Shown here piece after piece: positions 1 to 9,135 of a stretch of 64,000 nt of DNA. The stretch is from contig NZ_CP127162.1 in the NCBI RefSeq assembly GCF_030263935.1, positions 2,675,501 through 2,739,500 of the forward strand. The letters are read 5' to 3'. The stretch is from Paenibacillus polygoni (GTDB taxonomy: Bacteria; Bacillota; Bacilli; Paenibacillales; Paenibacillaceae). A program made the position numbers and the translations under genes. Each line of letters opens with the position of its first letter. The first letter of the stretch is position 1. The notes under the pieces are model-generated. The model did no database searches and had not been told where the DNA came from. It was given only the letters and a program-made list of their open reading frames with translations.

Positions 1-199
1 ATTTTAATGCTCGCGGATCCTGAAACATCTGCGTGAAATTGTCCAGTCCAATAAACGTACCTTTGGAGATGCCATTCCAATCCAGTAAACTGTAATATGC
101 AGAGACAACGATCGGAATTAATACGATGGTACAAAATAAAAGGAGGGTAGGCAGGACAAATATCATAATGGCCTTCTTGTTAGAAAATACTGAATTCAT
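1..199 (-). CDS. Sugar ABC transporter permease, MalF type (partial, 5' end only)
   Basis: The first 66 codons of a minus-strand gene that runs off the left edge. The product starts MNSVFSNKK, has one hydrophobic helix at about residues 9-32 (ending near VVSAYYSLLDWNG), then a periplasmic-side segment with GLDNFTQMFQDP. This N-terminal pattern (short basic head, first helix, a YSL/DWN stretch, then FxGLDNF) is typical of MalF/UgpA-type membrane subunits of carbohydrate ABC importers. It lies 73 bp downstream of the solute-binding lipoprotein gene and very probably forms one importer with it. The start ATG at 199 is preceded by GAGGAGAACG. Substrate unknown. Confidence 0.85.
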   Translation of the reverse strand, partial: MNSVFSNKKAIMIFVLPTLLLFCTIVLIPIVVSAYYSLLDWNGISKGTFIGLDNFTQMFQDPRALK

Positions 200-225
200 G
201 CTGATCGTTCTCCTCTCAAAGATAA

Positions 226-246
226 GGTCAGGGAAAGTCCCTGACC
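226..246 (-). promoter_or_regulatory. Intercistronic stem-loop between binding protein and permease
   Basis: A perfect 9-bp inverted repeat (GGTCAGGGA / TCCCTGACC) with a 3-base loop sits in the 73-bp gap between the binding-protein stop and the permease start. On the minus strand it is followed by TTATCTTT, a weak T-tract. Hairpins here are known in sugar-transport operons for protecting the upstream binding-protein mRNA or partly terminating, so that binding protein exceeds permease. Function is inferred. Confidence 0.6.
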
Positions 247-272
247 ACATCTCATTTGGGTTTATGCACGGA

Positions 273-1592
273 TCAAAGTTTTAGTTCTGTTGGTTTTAGC
301 TGTGCCATCTGTTTGCAGAATTCTTCCGGTGTGATCTCTTCTGCCAGGAGCTCTGCGATTAAGTTTTTATGCGTTTCTGCAGAATCTGCTGGGAGAATAT
401 TGTCCCACCATGCAATAAACGAGGTTGCTGTCTTCATAATATCTGCGGCAGAGGTATCAAGAGTAGAAAGGCTCGAAGTATCCAGTCCATCAATATTCCA
501 GCTAGGAAGTCCTGCGCCGGCAAGATATCCCTGTGTTCCAAGCTGCTCGCTCAAATACATCAAGAACTCAACGGCTTCTTTAGGATGCTTCGTGGTGTTG
601 CTGACATAGAAACCGTCAACGGCTCCGCCGAATATTTCCGTACCTTTACCTTTTCCGTCCTCAAAAGTTGGGAATGGGATCACTTGGACGTTGCCTTTTA
701 CAGCCGAGGACGGGTCTTCGATCCCTGCATTAACCCAGTTGGCTTGGAACATCATAGCGCCATTCCCTGCGTTGAACGCGCCTAGCATTTCATCATAACT
801 CATGCTGAACATACTGCTGTTAAAGGCGCCTGCCTTAGCGAGTTCCTGCATTTTGGTTGCAGCCGCCACAAACTCAGGTGAGTCCCATTTGGATGGATCT
901 TTAAATGCCTCGATTACGGCTTCATTTCCAGCTTGGCGCATCGCAATAATGTCGTACCAGTACATGCCCGGCCAGCGGTCTTTTTCTCCAATAAGAGCAG
1001 GCGTAATGTCTGCCGCTTTCAGTTTTTCTACGGCATCAAGCAATTCCGTATAAGTCGTTGGAACTTTGGCACCCGCTTTGTTAAATAAGTCGGTATTCAC
1101 GTATAGATTAGCAATATGGGTGTAAACCGGCAGGGTATATATTTTGCCATCCACTTCAATGGCCTCTGCCATACCCGGTCCCATCTTCGACTTAATATCA
1201 TCTGTTAAGTAACTGGATATCTCCAGAACATTGCCTGATTCGATATAAGGTTGCATAAAACTGCCGCCTCCCATACCGTAAAAAAGATCAGGCGCTTCGC
1301 CTGCGGCGAGTGAAGTCTTTACTTTCGTTTTATACTGCTCACCTGTCGTTCCCGACCGATCAACCTGGATATCTGGATGTTCGCTATTCCACTTCTCGAT
1401 GATCTCAGGCAGCAACTTCGCTGACGGATCCGTATTTCCTACGGACTGATCCCATAGCGTCAGCTTTATGGAACCGCTTGCATCTTTATCTGCTGATTTA
1501 CCTTCGGATGAACCAGCAGAGCAGGCAGCGAGACTGCCCGCAATCCCCACCGCTAGAACGAGGCTCATTGATTTTTTTAATAACGCTTTCAT
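273..1592 (-). CDS. Extracellular sugar-binding lipoprotein of an ABC importer (family 1)
   Basis: A 439-residue solute-binding protein. Residues 1-23 form a lipoprotein signal with lipobox LAAC and Cys24 as the lipidation site, followed by a Ser/Gly/Lys-rich linker. The mature part begins IKLTLWDQ and contains WNSEHPDIQV, LYVNTDLFNKAG and a C-terminal EFCKQMAQL, all usual for family 1 extracellular binding proteins (MalE/YesO-like). It would capture an oligosaccharide outside the membrane and hand it to the permease encoded just downstream. Upstream lie the YesM/YesN regulators, with a repeat-containing promoter between, which suggests induction by its own substrate. The sugar cannot be told from sequence. 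Confidence 0.93.
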   Translation of the reverse strand: MKALLKKSMSLVLAVGIAGSLAACSAGSSEGKSADKDASGSIKLTLWDQSVGNTDPSAKLLPEIIEKWNSEHPDIQVDRSGTTGEQYKTKVKTSLAAGEAPDLFYGMGGGSFMQPYIESGNVLEISSYLTDDIKSKMGPGMAEAIEVDGKIYTLPVYTHIANLYVNTDLFNKAGAKVPTTYTELLDAVEKLKAADITPALIGEKDRWPGMYWYDIIAMRQAGNEAVIEAFKDPSKWDSPEFVAAATKMQELAKAGAFNSSMFSMSYDEMLGAFNAGNGAMMFQANWVNAGIEDPSSAVKGNVQVIPFPTFEDGKGKGTEIFGGAVDGFYVSNTTKHPKEAVEFLMYLSEQLGTQGYLAGAGLPSWNIDGLDTSSLSTLDTSAADIMKTATSFIAWWDNILPADSAETHKNLIAELLAEEITPEEFCKQMAQLKPTELKL

Positions 1593-1631
1593 TTTCTGAC
1601 CTCCCTAAGTGTTTTTACGCTTCTAAAGGAC

Positions 1632-1728
1632 ATTATAGGGAAGCTCCCACGTTTACTCCATTCAAAATCCGCACATTCCCTTTTAAAATTCGAACATCTT
1701 TCCCTTCCTAATTTAGAACATCGTTCTC
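1632..1728 (-). promoter_or_regulatory. Promoter with three imperfect direct repeats upstream of the binding-protein gene
   Basis: Minus-strand -10 TATAAT (plus 1632-1637) lies about 40 bp before the binding-protein start, but no good -35 is found 16-18 bp upstream. Instead three imperfect direct repeats follow further upstream at 1664-1680, 1686-1705 and 1709-1728 (plus-strand core AAAATtCGaACATctTtCCC), at 22-23 bp spacing, about two helical turns. A weak -35 plus helically phased repeats suits activation by the AraC-family regulator encoded immediately upstream. The link to that regulator is inference. Confidence 0.5.
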
Positions 1729-1729
1729 T

Positions 1730-3313
1730 TCATAATTTACCGATTCGATACTCGTTCATAGACCTTCCCATCGTTTTCTTAAATAAGACACTGAAATAAT
1801 GCGGATCGATGATACCCACCCTTTCTCCTATTTCGTATCCTTTTAAATCGGTCGTTTTCAGCAGATGCTCTGCTCTTTTCATGCGTATATCTGTAAGATA
1901 CTCGACAAACGTCTGACCTGTTTCTTTCTTCATAAGTCTTCCCAAGTGTCCTGGGCTGATAAAAAATACAGCAGCGGTGCTGGCAAGTCCTATGTTAGGA
2001 TCCCTCATATGATTCTCTAAATACGCTTTCACCTGACTGATCAGATTACCTGCTTTGGCCTGATTCTCCATGTTAATTATATTTGAAATGGTAAAAACGT
2101 AACTTTCGAGTATTCTTTTTAGTTCTGGCAGATTATCCGCCGTTAGAATGGAAACGAGTGTCTCTGTATTCAGCGTATGCTCGTCCTCGATGCCCCGCTC
2201 CATCGCTGCGCGCTGGCACTCTGTAATCACATCCATGGCCGCCGTACGGAACTGACCTGCGCTGGAAAATGAAGCGTCAAATATTTGTGTTAACATCTGA
2301 GCCGCCCTTTCTGTCGAACCGACGCTGATATAGAAATGCAGCTCCTGAAGAACCTCTGGCTTATACCGGTAATGATCTTGCCTGCCTTCCATGATATCTT
2401 TGAAACAGACCACCTGATTATGACCTGCAAAAACTTTATAATGAAGTGCCCTGTTCGCTTCTTGATAACTGAGATGAGCTTCTTCGATATTGCCGCGCTT
2501 TCTCCCAATTCCGATGTTTACGAAACATGGAAGTGAATCTATAAGAATTAATTTGAGGGACTCGCACTCATCGACAATCCTTCCATCCTCGCTAAATGAA
2601 ATAATTACAATACGGTCCTCCGTTTCGGATAATATAATGACTTCTGAATCTTGTGAAAAAAATGTCTCTATTCGATTTCTACACTCCATTCCGAGCAGAA
2701 TCAGTTGTTCCTCCGTCTGCTTCTCTTGGGATGCAGAGATTTCTATAATAGCTAGCTGGTATGCGGCTCTGCGGTTGAACATAGGAAATCTAAAAAATTC
2801 GGCTTTTTCAACAATTTCTTCTATAGAAAGAGTTCCTTTAAGCCATTGATAGAGAAATTTTTCTCTAAGATACGGAAAATTCCGCTCCAGTTCTTGCTTC
2901 AGCTTCTCCATTTCTTGATCCCGTCTACGTTCTTCATTAATTATACGTTTTACCTTTTCGGTAACATGGAGTAAATCGGAAGCTCGAATCGGTTTAAGAA
3001 TAAAGTCAGAAATTCCAATTTTAATACTCTGGTGTGCGTATTCAAATTCATCATGACCAGTAACAACGACAATTTTTATGTCCGGATATTTTTTCAGCAC
3101 TCTGCTGCTAAACTCAATTCCGTTAATATGCGGCATATAAATGTCTGTGAAAATGATGTCTGGTCTATGTTTATCTACCATATCCAGGGCTTCCTGAGCA
3201 TTGGAAGCTTCACCTATGATCGTCAAACCTTGCTCTTCCCAATTCATGCGCATTCTAAGGAGATTTCGAATCAGATATTCATCATCCACAATTAAAACTT
3301 TCAATTTTCCCAT
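1730..3313 (-). CDS. YesN-type response regulator with AraC-family DNA-binding domain
   Basis: A 527-residue regulator. Residues 1-125 are a receiver domain: acidic pair DD10-11, phosphoacceptor Asp57 in FTDIYMP, and the conserved VTGHDEFEYA and LKPI (Lys) segments. A poorly conserved middle region follows, and the last ~100 residues are an AraC/XylS double helix-turn-helix (FFISPGHLGRLMKKETGQTF then GYEIGERVGIIDPHYFSVLFKK). This is the YesN layout. The start overlaps the kinase gene by 13 bp, so the pair is translationally coupled. Phosphorylated, it should activate the downstream transporter genes, perhaps through the direct repeats at 1664-1728. Confidence 0.93.
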   Translation of the reverse strand: MGKLKVLIVDDEYLIRNLLRMRMNWEEQGLTIIGEASNAQEALDMVDKHRPDIIFTDIYMPHINGIEFSSRVLKKYPDIKIVVVTGHDEFEYAHQSIKIGISDFILKPIRASDLLHVTEKVKRIINEERRRDQEMEKLKQELERNFPYLREKFLYQWLKGTLSIEEIVEKAEFFRFPMFNRRAAYQLAIIEISASQEKQTEEQLILLGMECRNRIETFFSQDSEVIILSETEDRIVIISFSEDGRIVDECESLKLILIDSLPCFVNIGIGRKRGNIEEAHLSYQEANRALHYKVFAGHNQVVCFKDIMEGRQDHYRYKPEVLQELHFYISVGSTERAAQMLTQIFDASFSSAGQFRTAAMDVITECQRAAMERGIEDEHTLNTETLVSILTADNLPELKRILESYVFTISNIINMENQAKAGNLISQVKAYLENHMRDPNIGLASTAAVFFISPGHLGRLMKKETGQTFVEYLTDIRMKRAEHLLKTTDLKGYEIGERVGIIDPHYFSVLFKKTMGRSMNEYRIGKL

Positions 3314-5130
3314 GAGGTATCCACTCCATTCGGTATCGTTAGTGTAATATGTGTTCCCTTCCCCGGTACGCTGTTAATATGTATACAATCCTTGTTGCCA
3401 TAAAATATACGCAATCGTTCCATCGTTCCCCATAGTCCAAAACTCTTGATTTCTCCCTTTCTCTCCGTAGTAAGAATTTCATCAATTTCTTCTTTCGACA
3501 TGCCAATCCCATCATCAGATATGGTTATTATTATTACATCCTCCGCACTTCGTGAGCTGATTCGGATGGTACCTTTTGTTCCACTGGGCCTTATCCCATG
3601 ATAGAGCGAATTTTCAACCAATGGCTGTATAATCAGTTTGGGAATCGGGGACTGACAGCTATTTTTATCTACATCAAATTGTGCCTCAAACGCATCTTGA
3701 TAACGTACCTCCTGAATTTTTAAATAATTACGAACCATCTCTATTTCTTCACCGACCGTGATTACCTCTCGCCCTTTGCTCACACTGATGCGGTAATAGC
3801 TTCCTAAAGCTTCAACCAGCTCGCATACCTGTTCGTTTAATCCCAACATGGCGAGTGAAGATACGGAGTCCAGCGTGTTATATAGAAAATGCGGTTTGAT
3901 TTGGGACTGGAGCACACTTAGTTCTGCCTTCCGAATTGTTTTTTGTTCTTCCATCATGCGCTTGAGCAGTTGATCAATTTTTTCTATCATGTGGTTATAT
4001 CCGTTATAAAGCTGTTCAAATTCATAACTATTGAGCTCTACGTTTATTTTCATAAAGTTACCGCTTTGCGCCCTGTTCATGGAACGAAGAAGCTTATGAA
4101 TTGGATTAATAATACTGCGTGAAATGATAAATGAGCTCATAAAGAAGATCATTCCATTAACCACCAGCAAAATCAGCGCGAGAAGTACAAGCGATTTATT
4201 GGTAGACTTCGTCGTATTGTGTGGTGTAATACTTACATATTTCCATTGATTCTCCTCGCCCGAAACATAGGAAGTCGTATATCTCTGTGAATTCAAACTC
4301 ATTGTAAGGACACCTGATCTGTTTTGCTGAAATTGCTCTTCAAATCGGTCTTTGTTTGTTGCAAGGATTTCTTTAAAGGCGGCATCACTTTGGTCTTCAG
4401 CGGAATCAGCTACGATGATTTCATTGTTTTCATCTAAAATAGCAATTTCAAGCAGGTTTTGACGGAGCAAATGAGAATAGGCCTGCACAAAAGCATCGTC
4501 TTTAATATTAATAACAAGAATCCCAAGGCGAGATGTATTGTCTATATCCCGAATCAAACGAATGAAGGATACGAAGTTTCCATCAGGATCACCCTCTGAA
4601 AAAGTTCCGCTGCCATTTAATCTCAGCATATACTTTCCTTTATTTTGTACCACTTGCTCATACCAGGGAGCGTCGTCTAAATTCACTCCCGTTAAATAGG
4701 GTAATTCCTCAGTCCCTACCGAGAAACGATGGCCTGAATTATCAAAAATATGTACAGAATCAATCACTGGAACCGCTTGCATAAGATTATATAAATAGGC
4801 GCTTACTTTAGACTGGAGTTGAAGGTTAGAATAGACATTGCCTTGCCTTAACAAGCTTTGCAGGTTAGGATCTGAGAATATCATTTTGGAATAGTTATTT
4901 ACGTTGTCGATCATTAAATCCACATTTGCCTGTATAGAAGTAATGGTCTGCAGCGATGCCTCATTTACTTTTTTCTGAGCTGAATTAGTAGTTATTTGAT
5001 ACAAGACCAAGTAACTGAAACCGACTGTAATTAAAATAACCAAGAAATAAGAAAAGGATATTTTATAAGCTAATTTTCTAGGTTTGTGATGGAATAAAGA
5101 TTTTATACTTCTTATCATCTGATTTGTCAC
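3301..5130 (-). CDS. YesM-type sensor histidine kinase
   Basis: About 609 residues when started at GTG 5130, which lies 8 bases after AGGTGGGGG; the longer reading frame from 5145 has no better ribosome site. It has a transmembrane helix near residues 20-42, a large extracytoplasmic Cache-like sensor region, a second helix near 310-330 and a HAMP segment. A His_kinase domain follows with QSQIKPHFLYNTLDS (phosphoacceptor His), and then a HATPase domain (QPLVENSLYHGI; DDGIGM; GLWGTMERLRIFYG). It pairs with the overlapping YesN-type regulator and probably senses an extracellular sugar or a liganded binding protein. Confidence 0.93.
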   Translation of the reverse strand: MTNQMIRSIKSLFHHKPRKLAYKISFSYFLVILITVGFSYLVLYQITTNSAQKKVNEASLQTITSIQANVDLMIDNVNNYSKMIFSDPNLQSLLRQGNVYSNLQLQSKVSAYLYNLMQAVPVIDSVHIFDNSGHRFSVGTEELPYLTGVNLDDAPWYEQVVQNKGKYMLRLNGSGTFSEGDPDGNFVSFIRLIRDIDNTSRLGILVINIKDDAFVQAYSHLLRQNLLEIAILDENNEIIVADSAEDQSDAAFKEILATNKDRFEEQFQQNRSGVLTMSLNSQRYTTSYVSGEENQWKYVSITPHNTTKSTNKSLVLLALILLVVNGMIFFMSSFIISRSIINPIHKLLRSMNRAQSGNFMKINVELNSYEFEQLYNGYNHMIEKIDQLLKRMMEEQKTIRKAELSVLQSQIKPHFLYNTLDSVSSLAMLGLNEQVCELVEALGSYYRISVSKGREVITVGEEIEMVRNYLKIQEVRYQDAFEAQFDVDKNSCQSPIPKLIIQPLVENSLYHGIRPSGTKGTIRISSRSAEDVIIITISDDGIGMSKEEIDEILTTERKGEIKSFGLWGTMERLRIFYGNKDCIHINSVPGKGTHITLTIPNGVDTSWEN

Positions 5131-5463
5131 TATACAATCCCCCACCTCTTATGTTATATCTCGCCTTCTTAAATATAATCTGAATCAACTGCATAGCGCA
5201 TATGAAAATGGTTGATTTGTAACTATATGTTAAAAAAGAAACTTGCTCTTCTAGATCCAGCACTGATTATAGAAACGAAAGGTTGTATGATTGTATGAAA
5301 TTGTTTTTCGTGTCAGATGATAAAAGAAAAAAGCCGCCATTAGCGACTTCGTTTTGTATGTATTAAGATATACAACCTTATAAGTTCATTCATTGAGAAG
5401 GAATGGAATATAAATCTTTCTTTCTAATGTCCTTCTTTAAGTCTTTTTCACGTTACTCTCTGT
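5131..5463. other. Intergenic region upstream of the kinase gene
   Basis: About 330 bp without a convincing gene. It holds the kinase ribosome site, a minus-strand terminator-like hairpin at 5331-5349, and a tandem octamer (TTGTATGA twice, near 5283-5298) of unknown meaning. No clear sigma-A promoter with both boxes could be fixed. Confidence 0.4.
5331..5349 (-). terminator. Rho-independent terminator downstream of the 73-residue membrane protein gene
   Basis: On the minus strand AAGTCGC - TAATG - GCGGCTT forms a 7-bp stem with one G-U pair, followed directly by TTTTCTTTT. It is about 115 bp beyond the small membrane protein stop. A near-identical hairpin occurs at 29293-29313. Confidence 0.6.
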
Positions 5464-5685
5464 TCATCTCGTGTATCTTTCAACATCATCAGTGTATGTG
5501 TTCTCTTTATATTGATCCATCTCCGAATTGACACTATTCTTCACTTGTACCATCGTTCCCCACCCTGAGATAACTAACAAGAGAACTCCCATTAGTGCAT
5601 AGGCGAGAGTGAAATATTCCAAATAAAAATTCAATACAATGCCGCCAATGACAAGAATAAAGCTGCTCCACAAGATCCACTTCAT
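5464..5685 (-). CDS. Small two-helix membrane protein
   Basis: A 73-residue protein starting MKWILWSSF with two predicted transmembrane helices (about 4-23 and 27-47) and a hydrophilic, acidic C-terminal tail of about 25 residues (QYKENTYTDDVERYTR). The start is preceded by AGGAGGAAGCACT, a strong ribosome site. No family is recognised. It lies in the same direction as, and 74 bp after, another membrane protein gene, so the two may be co-transcribed. Confidence 0.7.
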   Translation of the reverse strand: MKWILWSSFILVIGGIVLNFYLEYFTLAYALMGVLLLVISGWGTMVQVKNSVNSEMDQYKENTYTDDVERYTR

Positions 5686-5759
5686 AGTGCTTCCTCCTAA
5701 TAAGACGATTGAACTTCTTACTTTATTATTCTTTCTACGAAATATTAAAAGAAGCGTTT

Positions 5760-6287
5760 CTAATCTCGCATGATTTCTACATTCGTCACCCTATCTTGTT
5801 CATCAAAATCAAACACAAGCCACTCACTATCAATTGAAATGAAGCCGCGCTCATTTCCAAGATAATACACCGACCGATCAGGTGCTTCGAAATAGGAAGT
5901 TTCCGTTTCTTTGCCAAGTATCGATTCGATCGATAATGCATCCATACCAACAAAGTCGTATTTTGCTAACAGGTCGTCAACCATCCACACACGATTTTCC
6001 GGCTCATTTACCCAATGAACCATCGTAAAATGTGATTTTTGCTCATGCACCCATAATTGATACACAGCACCCGCAAAAATAGTTACACATATCACTAATG
6101 CTGTATGGGTGGCCCAACTACCTGCTTTCCGATTGACCATATATAACGCAATCAATAAGATAAGTGGCAATACGATCCCGGTAATACTAAACAGATTAAA
6201 AGTGCTATGCATCAATTGAATCCAGCAATAATAACCCGTGAATAAAACAATGAATGATAACACATATATTCTCCACATCATTTTCAC
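5760..6287 (-). CDS. Membrane protein of unknown function
   Basis: A 175-residue protein when started at GTG 6287, which follows AAGGTGG at 8 bases; the longer frame would need TTG at 6341 with no ribosome site. Three predicted helices (MWRIYVLSFIVLFTGYY; FSITGIVLPLILLIALYM; HTALVICVTIFAGAVYQLW) are followed by a soluble C-terminal half of about 90 residues. That half contains paired short strands (TSYFEAPDRSVYYLGNERGFISID, then WLVFDFDEQDRVTNVEIMRD). The tail resembles small beta-rich extracytoplasmic domains, but no named family is recognised. Confidence 0.75.
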   Translation of the reverse strand: MKMMWRIYVLSFIVLFTGYYCWIQLMHSTFNLFSITGIVLPLILLIALYMVNRKAGSWATHTALVICVTIFAGAVYQLWVHEQKSHFTMVHWVNEPENRVWMVDDLLAKYDFVGMDALSIESILGKETETSYFEAPDRSVYYLGNERGFISIDSEWLVFDFDEQDRVTNVEIMRD

Positions 6288-6387
6288 AGTACAGCCCACC
6301 TTTTTAATCTCAAATCTTAAAGCAATAATAAGTATTAGCAAGATGATTATACCATCGTGAACCTTTTATTATAAAAAATAGCGCTTA

Positions 6388-6434
6388 TGGTCTTCTTCTA
6401 TAGAATAAAGGAATTCTAATGTTCTCGAAGACCA
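6388..6434 (-). terminator. Possible terminator downstream of glpX
   Basis: Perfect 8-bp arms TGGTCTTC (6388-6395) and GAAGACCA (6427-6434) close a 31-base loop that itself contains short self-complementary parts. On the minus strand ATTTTTTAT follows about 13 bases later. Plausible, but weaker than other terminators in the window. Confidence 0.4.
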
Positions 6435-6474
6435 CAAACGCATATTCTGCTCGCTACTCAAACAGACCTGAACA

Positions 6475-7593
6475 TCAGCCTTTTTCCAATGTTTCTATCA
6501 CTGGCTCTTGTCCTGTTTCTCTTACGGATACTTTCAATGACTCAGCGAGACTCTCCTCTTTTTGTACCTTCACCTGTTGCTTAAGTTCACTCGCTTCCTC
6601 TGATTCCTCTGCCGCTTGTGCTTTTCTAACCTTATGAAGTACTTCCTTCCCTGGAAGGAAATGCTGTGTTCGTATGTAGCGAATTGTTTTGGTTTTGACT
6701 CTCATGACAATGGAATGTGTCTCCGCTCTGTCGTCAGCAAGATATCTTACTCCGCCGAGGATTTCACCAGGGGTCACTCCGGTAGCCGCAAAAATAACAT
6801 CGTCTTTGCCGATCATGTCCTCCATTGTAAGCACTCGATAAGGATCTGCAATTCCCATCTTTAAGCAGCGCTGAAATGCATCCGCATTAGCAGGCATGAG
6901 TCTTCCCTGGATTTCGCCGCCAAGGCAAGACAACGCAGCTGCCGCAAGTACTCCTTCAGGTGCTCCACCTGAACCCACATAGATATCTATACCTGCTTCG
7001 GGAAATGCAGGTGCCATGGCTCCTGCCACATCACCGTCACTCAAAAATTTAATTCGCACGCCCACCTTCCGTAGTGTCTTAATAATGCTCTCATGACGAT
7101 CACGATCCAAGATCATTACGGTCAGGTCAGAAATATTCTTGTTTAACTCTGCAGCAGCTTTGCGAATGGTCACATCTATGGGATCTTCAATACTTACTTT
7201 TCCTACGAGTGCAGGACCAACAGCGAGCTTTTCCATGTACATATCGGGCGCATGAAGCAGATTTCCTTTATTCGCAACTGCAATAACGGAGAGTGCATTG
7301 TTAAGCCCCTTTGCTACAATTTCCGTTCCTTCCAGCGGATCAACTGCAACGTCCACTTCAGGTCCCTCACTGTTCCCAACCTCTTCGCCAATGTAGAGCA
7401 TGGGTGCTTCGTCCATTTCACCTTCTCCAATGACTACGGTTCCCTTAATAGATACCGAATCGAACATGGCGCGCATCGCCAAAGTCGCTGCCTCATCCGC
7501 ACTGTTCTTATCCCCTCTGCCCATCCAAGGAGCAGAAGCTAGTGCTGCAAGTTCGGTTACCCTAACGATCTCAAGCGCCAATTCACGTTCCAC
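6475..7593 (-). CDS. glpX: Class II fructose-1,6-bisphosphatase
   Basis: Hydrolyses fructose 1,6-bisphosphate to fructose 6-phosphate in gluconeogenesis, in the cytoplasm. Family motifs are clear: RGDKNSADEAA near the N-terminus, IGEGEMDEAPML, the metal/phosphate site VAVDPLEGTEI near residue 87, GDVAGAM, and the GGAPEGVLAAAA loop. The protein is 372 residues, longer than most GlpX proteins (roughly 320-340). The extra part is a C-terminal Glu/Lys/Gln-rich tail (from about residue 330) of low complexity. It stands alone, divergent from the dehydrogenase gene. Confidence 0.95.
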   Translation of the reverse strand: MERELALEIVRVTELAALASAPWMGRGDKNSADEAATLAMRAMFDSVSIKGTVVIGEGEMDEAPMLYIGEEVGNSEGPEVDVAVDPLEGTEIVAKGLNNALSVIAVANKGNLLHAPDMYMEKLAVGPALVGKVSIEDPIDVTIRKAAAELNKNISDLTVMILDRDRHESIIKTLRKVGVRIKFLSDGDVAGAMAPAFPEAGIDIYVGSGGAPEGVLAAAALSCLGGEIQGRLMPANADAFQRCLKMGIADPYRVLTMEDMIGKDDVIFAATGVTPGEILGGVRYLADDRAETHSIVMRVKTKTIRYIRTQHFLPGKEVLHKVRKAQAAEESEEASELKQQVKVQKEESLAESLKVSVRETGQEPVIETLEKG

Positions 7594-7841
7594 TTAACTA
7601 CACACCCTTTCTTCCGTTTGAGACTTATGATAATAGAATTAGAATTATAAATCTACCAATAAGTACCATGTTTTGTGTGTAACTGGATGAATATTGGATG
7701 AATATTTCTTCATACTCTTTTTAAAAATCATCTGTTTTCAGAATCACAATACCTCTTGATCTTTAAAATTCAAAGCTAACCTGCTTACTTTTATGTAAAT
7801 AGTTTAATAATAATAGACAGCTAAACTTATTCATTCTTTAG

Positions 7842-8636
<795 letters not shown>

Positions 8637-8798
8637 ATTAACGTAGATGGTTTCCTTTAACTCATTATTTAATTGAAAAGCTCATTCACTTGAGAAGCTT
8701 TACTAAATAGATGGCTAGACCTAACACATATAACTAGTTCTTTCTTCGAATGGTATTCTTATAGAAATGAGATTTGCTATAACAGTTGAAAAATATAA

Positions 8799-8835
8799 AG
8801 GGTACAAATAATAACTTTTCGTTGTTATTCGTACT
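8799..8835. terminator. Bidirectional terminator after the dehydrogenase gene
   Basis: A 16-bp imperfect stem (GGGTACAAATAATAAC / GTTGTTATTCGTACTC, mostly paired with two wobbles and one mismatch) with a TTTTC loop, followed on the plus strand by TTTTTTT. On the minus strand it is followed by CCCTTTATATTTTT, so it could also end the decayed minus-strand ORF at 8887-9024. Confidence 0.75.
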
Positions 8836-8886
8836 CTTTTTTTACATTTTTACTCTATCCTTATCGATCAGTTCGATCTTTTCCCC

Positions 8887-9024
8887 TTATTTTTCTGCTT
8901 TTTCAATACTGTCAAATCTTTGCAAAACATCAGTAAAGTCATTAACATCTCCGTAAAATAAATCCCCTAGGTTTCTTAATATTGTTTTTCTTATTTTATT
9001 CCGATGATCAAAATCCTATTTCAT
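8887..9024 (-). pseudogene. Short decayed ORF with an in-frame amber codon at position 3
   Basis: Reading the minus strand of this 499-bp gap gives ATG AAA TAG, then 42 uninterrupted sense codons (DFDHRNKIRKTILRNLGD... ending DSIEKAEK) before TAA. The composition (balanced charged and hydrophobic residues, little repeat) looks like real protein rather than a chance AT-rich frame. There is no other plausible start codon in frame before the downstream residues, and TAA lies just upstream in frame. The nearby ribosome-like AAGTGG suggests the ATG was once used. A terminator follows at 8799-8835. Family not recognised; probably a pseudogene or remnant. Confidence 0.4.
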
Positions 9025-9135
9025 AGATTCCACTTACAATTATTGAGAAAATAGTATTAAAAGATAAAACAAACTATAAGGACTTCTATATTGTTTAACA
9101 TGTATGGTATGATCGTTGAATAAGGAGAGGATTTT

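Noticed and set aside
7684..7705. Tandem TGGATGAATAT repeat in the glpX-dehydrogenase gap
   Set aside because: Only two copies, no placement relative to a clear promoter; probably chance in AT-rich DNA.
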